Origin: an uncultured Alphaproteobacteria bacterium
Lineage (GTDB): Bacteria; Pseudomonadota; Alphaproteobacteria; HIMB59
Direction of reading: 5' to 3'
Length of the DNA: 64,000 nucleotides
Assembly: GCA_902538085.1 (NCBI GenBank)
Contig: CACBDV010000003.1
Span: 1 to 64,000, forward strand
The translations under genes were made by a program, and so were the position numbers. This document shows positions 19,186 through 27,630 of this stretch, piece by piece (positions within the stretch are counted from its first letter, which is position 1; each line of letters opens with the position of its first letter). Below the pieces are notes generated by a model. The model ran no database searches, was not told where the DNA came from, and saw only the letters and a program-made list of their open reading frames with translations.

Positions 19186-20214
19186 TTATTTTGCTTCTCT
19201 TTTTAGGTCTTCTTGCAACATTTGCTTGATCATAGATCTAAAATTATATTTTGGTTTCCATTTTAGTTGTTTTCTAGCCTTTGAAGAGTCACCTAACAAA
19301 CAAATCACATCATTGGGTCTAAAATTTTTATTACTTGTTTTTACTAGGATTTTTTTTGTTTTTTGATCTACTCCATTCCAATATCCTTTTGAATTTTTTG
19401 ACCATTTTAACTTTATATCAGTAAGGCTAGCAACATAATCTACCATATCTTTTACGGAATATTTTTTACCCGTGGCTATCACAAAATCTGATGGTTTTTT
19501 TTGTTGCAGAATTTTCCATATAGCCTGCACATAATCTTCTGCGTGGCCCCAATCTCTTTCTGACAAAATATTGCCAAGTGTTAAGTCTTTTTGTTTGTTT
19601 AATTTTATCCTTGCAAAGGCTTTAGTAACTTTTCTAGTAACAAAATTAATACCTCTAATCGGTGACTCGTGATTGAATAAAATACCATTAGAGCAGAACA
19701 TGTTGTAACTTTCTCTATAATTAATTACCATTTGATGGGAGAATACTTTACTAACTGCATATGGGCTTGCAGGCATTAAAGTTGAGGATTCATTTAAAGG
19801 TATATTTTTATTATTACCATACATTTCAGAGGATGATGCTTGATAAAATTTTATTTTTTTATCAAGCTTTCTAATTATTTCTAAAAAATAAAGAACAGGA
19901 ATTGAATTTGTATGAACAGTATGGAGGGGATTTGTGAAAGAGTCATAAACATAAGTTTGTCCTGCTAAATTATAAATCTCATCAGGCTTAATAGACTCAA
20001 TAATTTCTTGAAGGTTAAAGTATTCAGTAATGCTTAAGTCTATGTATTTTAAATTTTTATTTTCTTTTATATTTAAATATTGATGATTATTTAGATAATC
20101 TCTAGTTGTAGGTCTAACAATACAATATACATTGTAACCTTTGGATAAGAGTAGTTTCGTTAAGTAGCTTCCATCTTGACCATTTCCTCCAGTTACTATA
20201 GCTTTTTTTCTCAT
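19186..20214 (-). CDS. gmd: GDP-mannose 4,6-dehydratase
   Basis: A 342-residue enzyme converting GDP-D-mannose to GDP-4-keto-6-deoxy-D-mannose. Clear family marks are TGGNGQDGSYLTK at the N terminus, IVRPTTRDY, QASSSEMYGN (catalytic serine/glutamate region), YAVSK, and FNHESPIRGINFVTRK, the near-invariant NHESP-RG-FVTRK block of Gmd. It is the first gene of a leftward operon including a fucose/colitose-synthase-like reductase and a ColD-like 3-dehydratase. Its start codon lies one base from the start of the divergent methyltransferase gene, so its promoter must overlap the neighbour's coding region. Confidence 0.93.
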   Translation of the reverse strand: MRKKAIVTGGNGQDGSYLTKLLLSKGYNVYCIVRPTTRDYLNNHQYLNIKENKNLKYIDLSITEYFNLQEIIESIKPDEIYNLAGQTYVYDSFTNPLHTVHTNSIPVLYFLEIIRKLDKKIKFYQASSSEMYGNNKNIPLNESSTLMPASPYAVSKVFSHQMVINYRESYNMFCSNGILFNHESPIRGINFVTRKVTKAFARIKLNKQKDLTLGNILSERDWGHAEDYVQAIWKILQQKKPSDFVIATGKKYSVKDMVDYVASLTDIKLKWSKNSKGYWNGVDQKTKKILVKTSNKNFRPNDVICLLGDSSKARKQLKWKPKYNFRSMIKQMLQEDLKREAK

Positions 20215-20215
20215 A

Positions 20216-20875
20216 ATGAAATTATTTAAAGTTCTTTACTATATATCTTTTCTTTTTATTAAATACAAAATAATTCGTTCTGGAAAAAAAAGATACTTTA
20301 ATCTATTTATTTATATATTAAAAAAAAAACCAACTAAGATTTGTGAAATTGGTGTTTATACTGGAGAAAGATCCTATGAAATAATTAAATTATCAAGCTT
20401 ATTAAATGATGGGAGCACTATTTATTATGGATATGATTTATTTGAAGATATTTCAAAAAAAATGATAAAAAAAGAATTTTCAAAGCAGCCCCTTTCAAAG
20501 TATCAAGTTAAAAAAAATTTAGACGGTTTAGATGTACATGAAATTAAATTAATAAAAGGAAATACTCTTATTACCCTTAATAATAAAAAAAATAAAAACT
20601 ATTTTGATATGATATTCATAGATGGCGGTCATAGTATAAATACTATTAAATGTGATTTTCTTAATCTGAAAGAAAAAATAAAAATTAACAAATCAATAAT
20701 TTTTGATGATTACTACTATAATAAAGGTTTAGAAAAAAAAGCAGGTTGTAATTTTATTTTAAAAAAGAGAGACCCAATATTTAAATTTAAAATCTTTAAA
20801 GGAACTGACTATCATAATAATGATGATCACGGCAGATTTGGAATATCTTTATTAGAGGCAAAAAGAATTAAGTAA
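20216..20875 (+). CDS. Class I SAM-dependent methyltransferase (Methyltransf_24-like)
   Basis: A 219-residue methyltransferase. Motif I is ICEIGVYTGERS, followed by an acidic YYGYDLF, then MIFIDGGHSINTIKCDF and SIIFDDYYY. This arrangement (D-G-x-H and a late F-D-D) is typical of the Methyltransf_24 / cephalosporin-hydroxylase-like group found in glycan clusters. The N-terminal 20 residues are hydrophobic. It could O-methylate a sugar. It is the first of four rightward genes (methyltransferase, oxygenase, sulfotransferase, amidotransferase), all of which look like modifying enzymes. Confidence 0.75.
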   Translation: MKLFKVLYYISFLFIKYKIIRSGKKRYFNLFIYILKKKPTKICEIGVYTGERSYEIIKLSSLLNDGSTIYYGYDLFEDISKKMIKKEFSKQPLSKYQVKKNLDGLDVHEIKLIKGNTLITLNNKKNKNYFDMIFIDGGHSINTIKCDFLNLKEKIKINKSIIFDDYYYNKGLEKKAGCNFILKKRDPIFKFKIFKGTDYHNNDDHGRFGISLLEAKRIK

Positions 20876-20931
20876 TATTTTATAGCTATATATAATATTG
20901 AAAATAAACCATTTCAGACTAATATTCTTCT

Positions 20932-21690
20932 ATGGGCAATAGCTTTTGTGTTCTTAAAAATCTAAAGAGGGAAGATATTAAAAGAGACCCATTTACATAT
21001 TTAAAAATTCAAAATTGTTTAGATGAAAAAATCTATAATGAGTTAGATAAAACTTTTATAAATTATAAACATTTTAATTATAAAGAAGATGATAACAATA
21101 TTTGTTATAGAATCTCATCACTTGAATTCAAGAAAAAAAAAACTAACTTATGGAATGAATTTATAGAATATCACACCTCAAAAGAATTTTTTAAAAAGAT
21201 TTCTGATATATTTGATAAAGACATTAGTAATTTTAATTTAAAAAATTCAGACTCTATTGGAAAAAGATTTGATATTTTTTATAGATCTAAATTGTTTAGG
21301 AAATCAATAAATTTAGATTGCCAATTAGTTATAAATACTCCTGTTAAAAGAACTAGTGAGGTTGTTGAACCACATTTAGATAGCTTAAGAGAAATATATG
21401 CCGGGCTTTTGTATATGAAAAATAAAGATGATTTTTTTAGTGGTGGAGATTTAATAATATATTCTTATATCAATAAAAAACTTTATGGAAAATCTAGAGC
21501 CAAAAAAGAGGATATAATAATTAAAGATAAAATTGAATATAAAGCAAATCAGTTAGCTTTTTTTATTAATTCCCCATTAGCTCTTCATGGTGTTTCATCA
21601 AGAGATCCTAATCATAATTTTAGAAAATACATTAATATTATTGGTGAAACTGAAAAACCTTTATTCTCAATTGAAAAATTTTTTATTTAA
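20932..21690 (+). CDS. 2-oxoglutarate/Fe(II)-dependent oxygenase
   Basis: A 252-residue protein with the double-stranded beta-helix iron site: H148 and D150 in VEPHLDSLRE, H219 in SPLALHGVSSRD, and R231 in NFRKYIN as the likely 2-oxoglutarate anchor. FSGGDLIIYSY between them is the usual core strand. Such enzymes hydroxylate or epimerise using O2 and 2-oxoglutarate. The substrate is unknown, and its place between methyltransferase and sulfotransferase genes suggests a sugar or sugar substituent. The motif spacing is close to that of prolyl-4-hydroxylase-like domains, and a small-molecule hydroxylase role is also possible. Confidence 0.72.
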   Translation: MGNSFCVLKNLKREDIKRDPFTYLKIQNCLDEKIYNELDKTFINYKHFNYKEDDNNICYRISSLEFKKKKTNLWNEFIEYHTSKEFFKKISDIFDKDISNFNLKNSDSIGKRFDIFYRSKLFRKSINLDCQLVINTPVKRTSEVVEPHLDSLREIYAGLLYMKNKDDFFSGGDLIIYSYINKKLYGKSRAKKEDIIIKDKIEYKANQLAFFINSPLALHGVSSRDPNHNFRKYINIIGETEKPLFSIEKFFI

Positions 21691-21786
21691 AGCTTAAATC
21701 TTATCCAATATTCTGAAAATATATATTTGTAGAATTTTAAATAAATTTAATTAATGTGAAATTAAATTGTTGTATAAATAATTAAA

Positions 21787-22593
21787 TTGTTATTAAGCCA
21801 TAAATATAAATTTATTTTTATTAAAACTAAAAAAGTTGGTGGTACTTCTGTAGAAATTGCTCTGTCTAAATACCTAGGTGAGGACGATATCATTACACCT
21901 TGTTCTGAATTGACATTTTTTGGAGGTATTAGGAGATTTGAAAAAGAGACGGAAGAGGACATAAGGAAAAACTTTAATGGAGTAGTACCAAGAAATTATA
22001 AAGGCAATATGATTGAAGAAATGAAGTCCTTTATATTTATACAAATAATACCCTTTTTGAAGTCATACATTTTAAATTTAATTAATAAATTAAATGGAAA
22101 AAAATATAAACAATTCATCAAATTAAAGAGAAGATTTAAATTTGAACAGCATATGACTGCTAGCGAAATGAAATCTATATTACCCAGTAATGTCTATAAT
22201 TCTTACAACAAAATAACTATAATTAGAAATCCTTTTGATCAAGCTATTAGCGATTATTATGATATGAAATATAGACCTGAACATGAAAAGATTGAAAATT
22301 TTGATGATTATTTATCAGTAAGATCAAAAATTTTTTTTAAAAAAAATTATGAAAAATTTGTAATTAATAACGAAATTCAAACGGATACAATTTTTAGATA
22401 TGAAAAATTAAAAGAAGATTTATTAAATTTTTGTAAAAAAAAAAATTTACCTGAAAGTGTTATAAGAGATTTTGAAAAAATAAATACACATAGTGGTTTA
22501 AATAGGAATAAAATTTTACTTAACGATAATCAAAAAAATATTATTAAAAAACATGCGAAGTTTTTTTTTGAAAATTTTTATAAGGAGCTGTAA
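21787..22593 (+). CDS. Sulfotransferase family protein
   Basis: A 268-residue protein. The 5'-phosphosulfate loop reads KTKKVGGTSVEIAL (residues 13-26). The 3'-phosphate motif is IIRNPFDQAISDYYD, with the R-N-P and S-x-Y expected for PAPS-dependent carbohydrate sulfotransferases. No ATG is available near the motif. The TTG at 21787 is the first usual start after an in-frame stop at 21775. It follows the oxygenase by about 95 bases and precedes the amidotransferase by 5. Sulfation of the glycan with PAPS as donor is the inferred role. Confidence 0.75.
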   Translation: MLLSHKYKFIFIKTKKVGGTSVEIALSKYLGEDDIITPCSELTFFGGIRRFEKETEEDIRKNFNGVVPRNYKGNMIEEMKSFIFIQIIPFLKSYILNLINKLNGKKYKQFIKLKRRFKFEQHMTASEMKSILPSNVYNSYNKITIIRNPFDQAISDYYDMKYRPEHEKIENFDDYLSVRSKIFFKKNYEKFVINNEIQTDTIFRYEKLKEDLLNFCKKKNLPESVIRDFEKINTHSGLNRNKILLNDNQKNIIKKHAKFFFENFYKEL

Positions 22594-22598
22594 AGCAA

Positions 22599-24389
22599 AT
22601 GTGTGGGGTTTTTCTATTCAGAAATAATAAAAATTCAAATTTTTCGACTTCAATATTTTTAGATAATTTATACCATAGGGGGCCCGATGCTAATAAATCA
22701 ATTAATATTAATGATGTAACTATAGGTCACACATTATTAACAATTAGAGATCAAACAGAAAATTCTATTCAACCGATAACATGTAGTAATGATAGATATG
22801 TAATTAGCTTTAACGGACAAATTTATAATACTGATGCTCTAAAAAAAAAATATTCAATTGATAAAAGTGTCATATTAGACACCAAGGTAATCTTAGAAAT
22901 TTGCAATAAAGTTGGAATAGATTTTATAAGTGAGATCAATGGTATGTTTGCAATAGTAATTTATGACAAATTAGATAATAAAATTATAGCAATTAGAGAT
23001 AATTCTGGGCAAAAACCATTATATTTTTACAATAAAGATAAAAGTCTTGTAATTTGCAGTGAGATATATCCAATATTGAAAGCAATCAATAATACTGAAT
23101 TAAATATAAATAAATTTAATGCAGTTAGATTTGTCTCAAATGTTGAAAAAGAAACTATTTACAAAGATATTTTTAAATTATTACCTGGTCAAAAGTTAGA
23201 AGTAGATCTAAGAAATGAAAGTTTCAAAATAAATTTTTTTCAACAAAATTTAGATTTAAATAGTGAAAAAAGTAATGAAGAATTAATTAGTAATACAATC
23301 CATCAACATCTTCAAACAAATGAGAAAATATTAATAAATTTAAGTGGGGGAATTGACTCAAATATAATTTTATATGAAGCGATAAAAAATAAAAATATAG
23401 ATGCAGTATCAACTTATTTTGATACAGAAAATAAAAATTACAATTTAGATTTTTCAATAGCAAAAAAAGTGAGTAGAAAATATAAAATTAATTTACTCGA
23501 AAATGTTATTACAAAAGATGATTATATTGATAATTTTATAAAATGTTTTGAAACTCTTGAAGAAATCAATGGAAACTTTAATAACCCAACTTATTTCCTT
23601 AATTATAAATTCATAAAACAAAATCAATATAGATCTGTATTAAACGGTGACGGAGGTGATGAAATATTTATCGGTTATGATTGGTATTTTTTAAATAATA
23701 CAAGTAATTTTAAATTTTATAAATTATTTAAAACTATACCTAAATTAAAAAATATGATTTTTGATAAATCAGTTTTACTAAAAACAATTTTTTATTTTAA
23801 AATTATGGAGAGATATAACAGTGTAAAGAATTTAGGATATTTGTTTAATAAAAATTATAAATTTAGTCAATTAAATTATTTACTAAGAAGAGCATATGAA
23901 TATAGAAACTTTAAAAAAAATTTTTTTAATAACATTTCAGAAAGATTTGAATATTCTAATTTATTACATACTCAATTATTTTGGCTATCGGAGGAAGTAT
24001 TTAATAGAAATGATAAACTCTCTATGCATCACTCAATTGAGTCTAGATCACCTTTTTCTGACTATAATCTTAGATATAATATTATCTCGAAATTAAAAAA
24101 AAATTATTTTTATTCCAATGAAAATAAACTTGTTGTTAGAGATATATATAAATCAAAATTAGATAGAGAGATTTTTCAATTTAAACGTGGTTGGACAACA
24201 CCAAGAGATTGGATCTTAGATAATAAATTTAGAAATATGATTATGGATATTCTACCGAAAAAAGATATTTTTGATATTAAATGGAGAGTAATAAGAGAAA
24301 AAATTTATTCTGACGAAACATTTATAATGAATAGATCTCTATATCCACTCATTTCTTTAGCAATTTTAATTAATAGGAGTAATTTATAA
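22599..24389 (+). CDS. Asparagine-synthase-like amidotransferase, divergent glutaminase pocket
   Basis: A 596-residue AsnB-family protein, the third in the island. Catalytic Cys2 (MCGVFLF), YHRGPD (25-30), the ATP loop SGGIDS (249-254), GDGGDEIFIGY and SIESRSPFSD are all present. Unlike its two paralogues, the glutamine-binding NGEIYN motif reads NGQIYN (Q74), and the S-D-x-E region reads LDTKVILE. Glutamine use may therefore be altered. The gene is transcribed rightward after a sulfotransferase, and its 3' end lies 4 bases from the end of the convergent ABC transporter gene. Amidation of a sugar carboxyl is the inferred role. Confidence 0.8.
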   Translation: MCGVFLFRNNKNSNFSTSIFLDNLYHRGPDANKSININDVTIGHTLLTIRDQTENSIQPITCSNDRYVISFNGQIYNTDALKKKYSIDKSVILDTKVILEICNKVGIDFISEINGMFAIVIYDKLDNKIIAIRDNSGQKPLYFYNKDKSLVICSEIYPILKAINNTELNINKFNAVRFVSNVEKETIYKDIFKLLPGQKLEVDLRNESFKINFFQQNLDLNSEKSNEELISNTIHQHLQTNEKILINLSGGIDSNIILYEAIKNKNIDAVSTYFDTENKNYNLDFSIAKKVSRKYKINLLENVITKDDYIDNFIKCFETLEEINGNFNNPTYFLNYKFIKQNQYRSVLNGDGGDEIFIGYDWYFLNNTSNFKFYKLFKTIPKLKNMIFDKSVLLKTIFYFKIMERYNSVKNLGYLFNKNYKFSQLNYLLRRAYEYRNFKKNFFNNISERFEYSNLLHTQLFWLSEEVFNRNDKLSMHHSIESRSPFSDYNLRYNIISKLKKNYFYSNENKLVVRDIYKSKLDREIFQFKRGWTTPRDWILDNKFRNMIMDILPKKDIFDIKWRVIREKIYSDETFIMNRSLYPLISLAILINRSNL

Positions 24390-24393
24390 AAAT

Positions 24394-26079
24394 TTACTTT
24401 TGCATAAAAACTTCAGAGTTTTTTATATAAATTTTATGATCTGAAACATCTAAGATTTTTTTGCTATGCGAAACAATTATTACAATCTTATCTTTTAATT
24501 TTTTAATGTAATTTAAAAATAAAATTTCACTTTTGCTGTCAAGATTTGATGTTGGTTCATCAAAAATTAATATTTCTTTATCTTTAATGAAACTCCTAAT
24601 TATAGATATTTTTTGTTTTTCACCACCTGATAGGATATTATTTAGATCTTGTTGATTGATTGATATTTTTCTTGACGATCTAATATCAAATTCCTCTATT
24701 AAAGCATTAACTTCAGCGTCATTTGACAGTCCTTCAATATCAATATTTTTATTGATTGTATCATTAAATATTGCTGGCACCTGAGTTAAATAAGATACAT
24801 AAGGAATTACTTTTTTTGAGTGACTTTTTTTATTATTTATTTTGAAATTATTTATTAACCTTATACCTGAAACAATCTCTAAAAAAGTAGTCTTACCTTG
24901 TCCATTTGCACCTTGAAGAGTATATATTTTTCCCTTTTCTAAATTTAAGTTCTTACATTTTAAATATTTATTTTCATATATTTGATAATCAAATTTTAAT
25001 GTTATTTTTTCAATTTTTTTAAAATTCTTTTTAAATGAAATAGGTGTTTGGTACTGTTTTAAAATTTTTTTAAGATTAATATAATACGCTTCGTTTTGTT
25101 TAAAGTTTTGAGTTAAATTTGAAATATTAATTAATAAAGTCCCCAATCTAAGTCCAATAACTGAAAATAACAATAATTGTTTTAATAAATCATCAGTTTG
25201 TATATTTAATAAATATTTAATTACAAAAAGAGTAGACAAAATAATAAATATAAGTGATGTTTCGATAAATATTTTTGGATATATTTTAAAATTTTTTAAA
25301 ATAGCGTTTGATCTTGCGAAATCTTTGAAACGATTAAAATGATTTTCTAATATATATAGCTTATTTTTTATAAATAATAATTCTTTAATATTTTCTCCAA
25401 CTTCATAAAGTGATTTTCCTACTAAGGTGTGATTCTGCACATTAAGTGCAGCGTTTTTGATCATTGGTTTAAATACTATAACTCTGTAACAAAGAATTAT
25501 GAAAATGAGAACGAAAACCAAAAATAAAGATAATTTAAAATTCATATAAAAGAAAAAACAGGTTAAGACTATTGCATAAATTGATAAAAGAACTGCATCT
25601 AAAAGAAATAAAAGATATCCCATAATTATAGCATTTGATGTAATCAATATATTTGTAGAAAAAACACTTTTAGGAATTTTAAAAGATGACTCAGTAACAG
25701 AGCAGGTCTTTAGGATAAAATTTTCCAAAAAACATGAAGTATAATATGTCATATAACGAATTTTAACGACAGTGCTTAAGTAAAAAAATATAGCTCTAAG
25801 CAAAACAAGTATAATTACTAAAATAGTAAGAAACTGTAAATTTTCTTCATATGAAATATCAAATGGTAAATATATAGAGATTTTAGATATAAAGTAGCTC
25901 TTCTCAAGAAGAACAAAATTTATGTAATCTATAAAAAAAGCGAGACCTACAAATTCAAAAGCATAATTAATTAGCCCAACAATTTGAATATAAAATATGT
26001 GGATTTTTTTTAATTTGCAAAACTCTTTAAAAAAATTGAATTTATCTTGTAAGTCTATTTTTGTTTTTTTAGATATCAT
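24394..26079 (-). CDS. ABC-type lipid-linked glycan flippase, PglK/MsbA-like
   Basis: A 561-residue fusion of an N-terminal six-helix membrane domain (about residues 25-325) and a C-terminal ATPase. The ATPase has Walker A at G390-T398 (GANGQGKTT), signature LSGGEKQK at 483-490, Walker B ILIFDEPT at 503-510, and the H-loop histidine at 538. A single-gene half-transporter in a glycan island most resembles PglK, which flips undecaprenyl-linked oligosaccharide across the inner membrane. No Wzx or Wzy is visible in the window, so this may be the export step of the pathway. It would act as a homodimer. Confidence 0.82.
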   Translation of the reverse strand: MISKKTKIDLQDKFNFFKEFCKLKKIHIFYIQIVGLINYAFEFVGLAFFIDYINFVLLEKSYFISKISIYLPFDISYEENLQFLTILVIILVLLRAIFFYLSTVVKIRYMTYYTSCFLENFILKTCSVTESSFKIPKSVFSTNILITSNAIIMGYLLFLLDAVLLSIYAIVLTCFFFYMNFKLSLFLVFVLIFIILCYRVIVFKPMIKNAALNVQNHTLVGKSLYEVGENIKELLFIKNKLYILENHFNRFKDFARSNAILKNFKIYPKIFIETSLIFIILSTLFVIKYLLNIQTDDLLKQLLLFSVIGLRLGTLLINISNLTQNFKQNEAYYINLKKILKQYQTPISFKKNFKKIEKITLKFDYQIYENKYLKCKNLNLEKGKIYTLQGANGQGKTTFLEIVSGIRLINNFKINNKKSHSKKVIPYVSYLTQVPAIFNDTINKNIDIEGLSNDAEVNALIEEFDIRSSRKISINQQDLNNILSGGEKQKISIIRSFIKDKEILIFDEPTSNLDSKSEILFLNYIKKLKDKIVIIVSHSKKILDVSDHKIYIKNSEVFMQK

Positions 26080-26100
26080 TTCATTAGAAATTAACTTATA

Positions 26101-26910
26101 CTATAAAAATTCTTTTTTAGAGTAATTATATCTAAATTCTCTCATTTTTATTTCTATTTCATTATCAAAACTTTTTGAATTTAATTTGAAAATTAAATAT
26201 TTTATTTTTAATAAAACTAGTAAATATTTAGTTATACCAAATAAATTTGACTTATTACTATCTGATTTAATAGGATAATTTTTTGAGTCATGTATTTTTA
26301 TATTTAAATTAAATTTATATTGTATTCCAAAAATACTAAAAAAACTCTCTAAGTTTGAATTATTTGAAAAAAGTTTTTCATAACAATAATAATCAACTTT
26401 AATAGCATTACTTTTGATTAAGTCCATATACTTTCTATAATTACTGAAATTGATAAATTCCTCTTTTAATATCTCATCAAATATTAATGAATTACTCATA
26501 TCTTTATTTATAAAGTATCCGTGTCTATTACCTGAAAGATCAATTTTTTTAATTAAAGTCTCAGTATGACTTAAAAATCTTTTTATTGGATCTCTTAAAA
26601 TGCAAATAAAATGCACATTTTCTTTATAGATTTTTTTTATATTTATAAGTGATTCTACGTCATAAAAATATAAAGTATTCACATCAACATTAATTTTTTT
26701 TTTTGAGATAAGATTTTTATGTTTGTATAAGTTTTGCGTGTTATATCTCTCTATATTGAATATATTACTTGGATTTATATATGTCTCTTTAGTTAGAAAA
26801 AAATGATTTTCTTTCTTAAATAAGTTTATCTCAGAAAAATTTTTTAAATAATTGTGTATAAAAGTTGTACCTGATCTTGGTACACCAATAATTACAAATA
26901 ATTTTTTCAT
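26101..26910 (-). CDS. Sulfotransferase family protein
   Basis: A 269-residue protein with the PAPS loop at the very N terminus (GVPRSGTTFIHNYL, residues 9-22) and the 3'-phosphate motif ILRDPIKRFLSHTE (R106, S114). This is the bacterial NodH/Stf0-type layout. It is a different branch from the sulfotransferase at 21787-22593, which starts with K-K-V-G-G-T-S instead of P-R-S-G-T-T. It is 21 bases upstream of the flippase gene, in the same direction, so the two are probably co-transcribed. Its role is probably sulfation of a glycan hydroxyl before or during export. Confidence 0.82.
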   Translation of the reverse strand: MKKLFVIIGVPRSGTTFIHNYLKNFSEINLFKKENHFFLTKETYINPSNIFNIERYNTQNLYKHKNLISKKKINVDVNTLYFYDVESLINIKKIYKENVHFICILRDPIKRFLSHTETLIKKIDLSGNRHGYFINKDMSNSLIFDEILKEEFINFSNYRKYMDLIKSNAIKVDYYCYEKLFSNNSNLESFFSIFGIQYKFNLNIKIHDSKNYPIKSDSNKSNLFGITKYLLVLLKIKYLIFKLNSKSFDNEIEIKMREFRYNYSKKEFL

Positions 26911-27000
26911 TTTACGAAAGTAAAAACTTTTAAAGATCCATGATTATATTATCTTATTAATATAGAATAAGACCAGTATTAAATTAAATTTTTATGTAAA

Positions 27001-27630
27001 TTGATTAGATTAAAAAGCAAATATTTTTTCTTAACAGATTATATCTTATATTTTTTTTCGACATTTTACCTAATAGTTACTTTAGTTAAGTCTGAGTTTC
27101 TAACTGACGAGAATACCAAAGCATTTTATCTTTATCATTTATTTTTTATTTTCTTATTATTTATTTTATCAGTATATTTTCAAAAATTAAAATTAGATCA
27201 AAAGAAAAAATTAACTATTTTAATTTCAATTTTTTTAACAACTTATTTTTTCGAAATTACACATAATTTTATTTACGATAAAAGATCAAAGTTTGAAATA
27301 TACTCAGATTTGAAAAAAAATAATGAGGATATATCCATGGTACATATTGCAAGTGAAAACAATAAATTCAATATTGTACCTTTATCTGGAAAATCCCATT
27401 CCTTAACAATTTTTTGCAACGAACTTGGAACATATTCTATTTATAAAAGTGACAGATATGGTTTTAACAATGATGATAATATTTGGGATAGTGAAGATTT
27501 AGACTTTGTTTTAATTGGCGACTCTTTTACTCATGGAGCATGTGTTACTAGAGATCAAAATATAGCTGGGAAACTAATAAGCCTTGGTTATAAAACTCTC
27601 AATCTTGGATACTCAGCAATTCAATGCTAA
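27001..27630 (+). pseudogene. Membrane-anchored SGNH hydrolase-like protein, 5' part of a frameshifted gene
   Basis: The 209-residue product has three or four membrane segments in its first 85 residues, then a periplasmic region that ends with SGNH block I (FVLIGDSFTHGACVT, catalytic serine in GDSF) and LNLGYSAIQC before a stop. The usual continuation after this point (G-x-G-P-x-x-E-L-A-x-x-x-E-Y) is found in another frame starting at 27624 as MLKELASMREYL. Adding one base near 27621 joins the two with the family's normal spacing. The start is a TTG, since the only nearby ATG is followed at once by a stop. A frameshift or a sequencing indel splits the gene. Confidence 0.6.
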
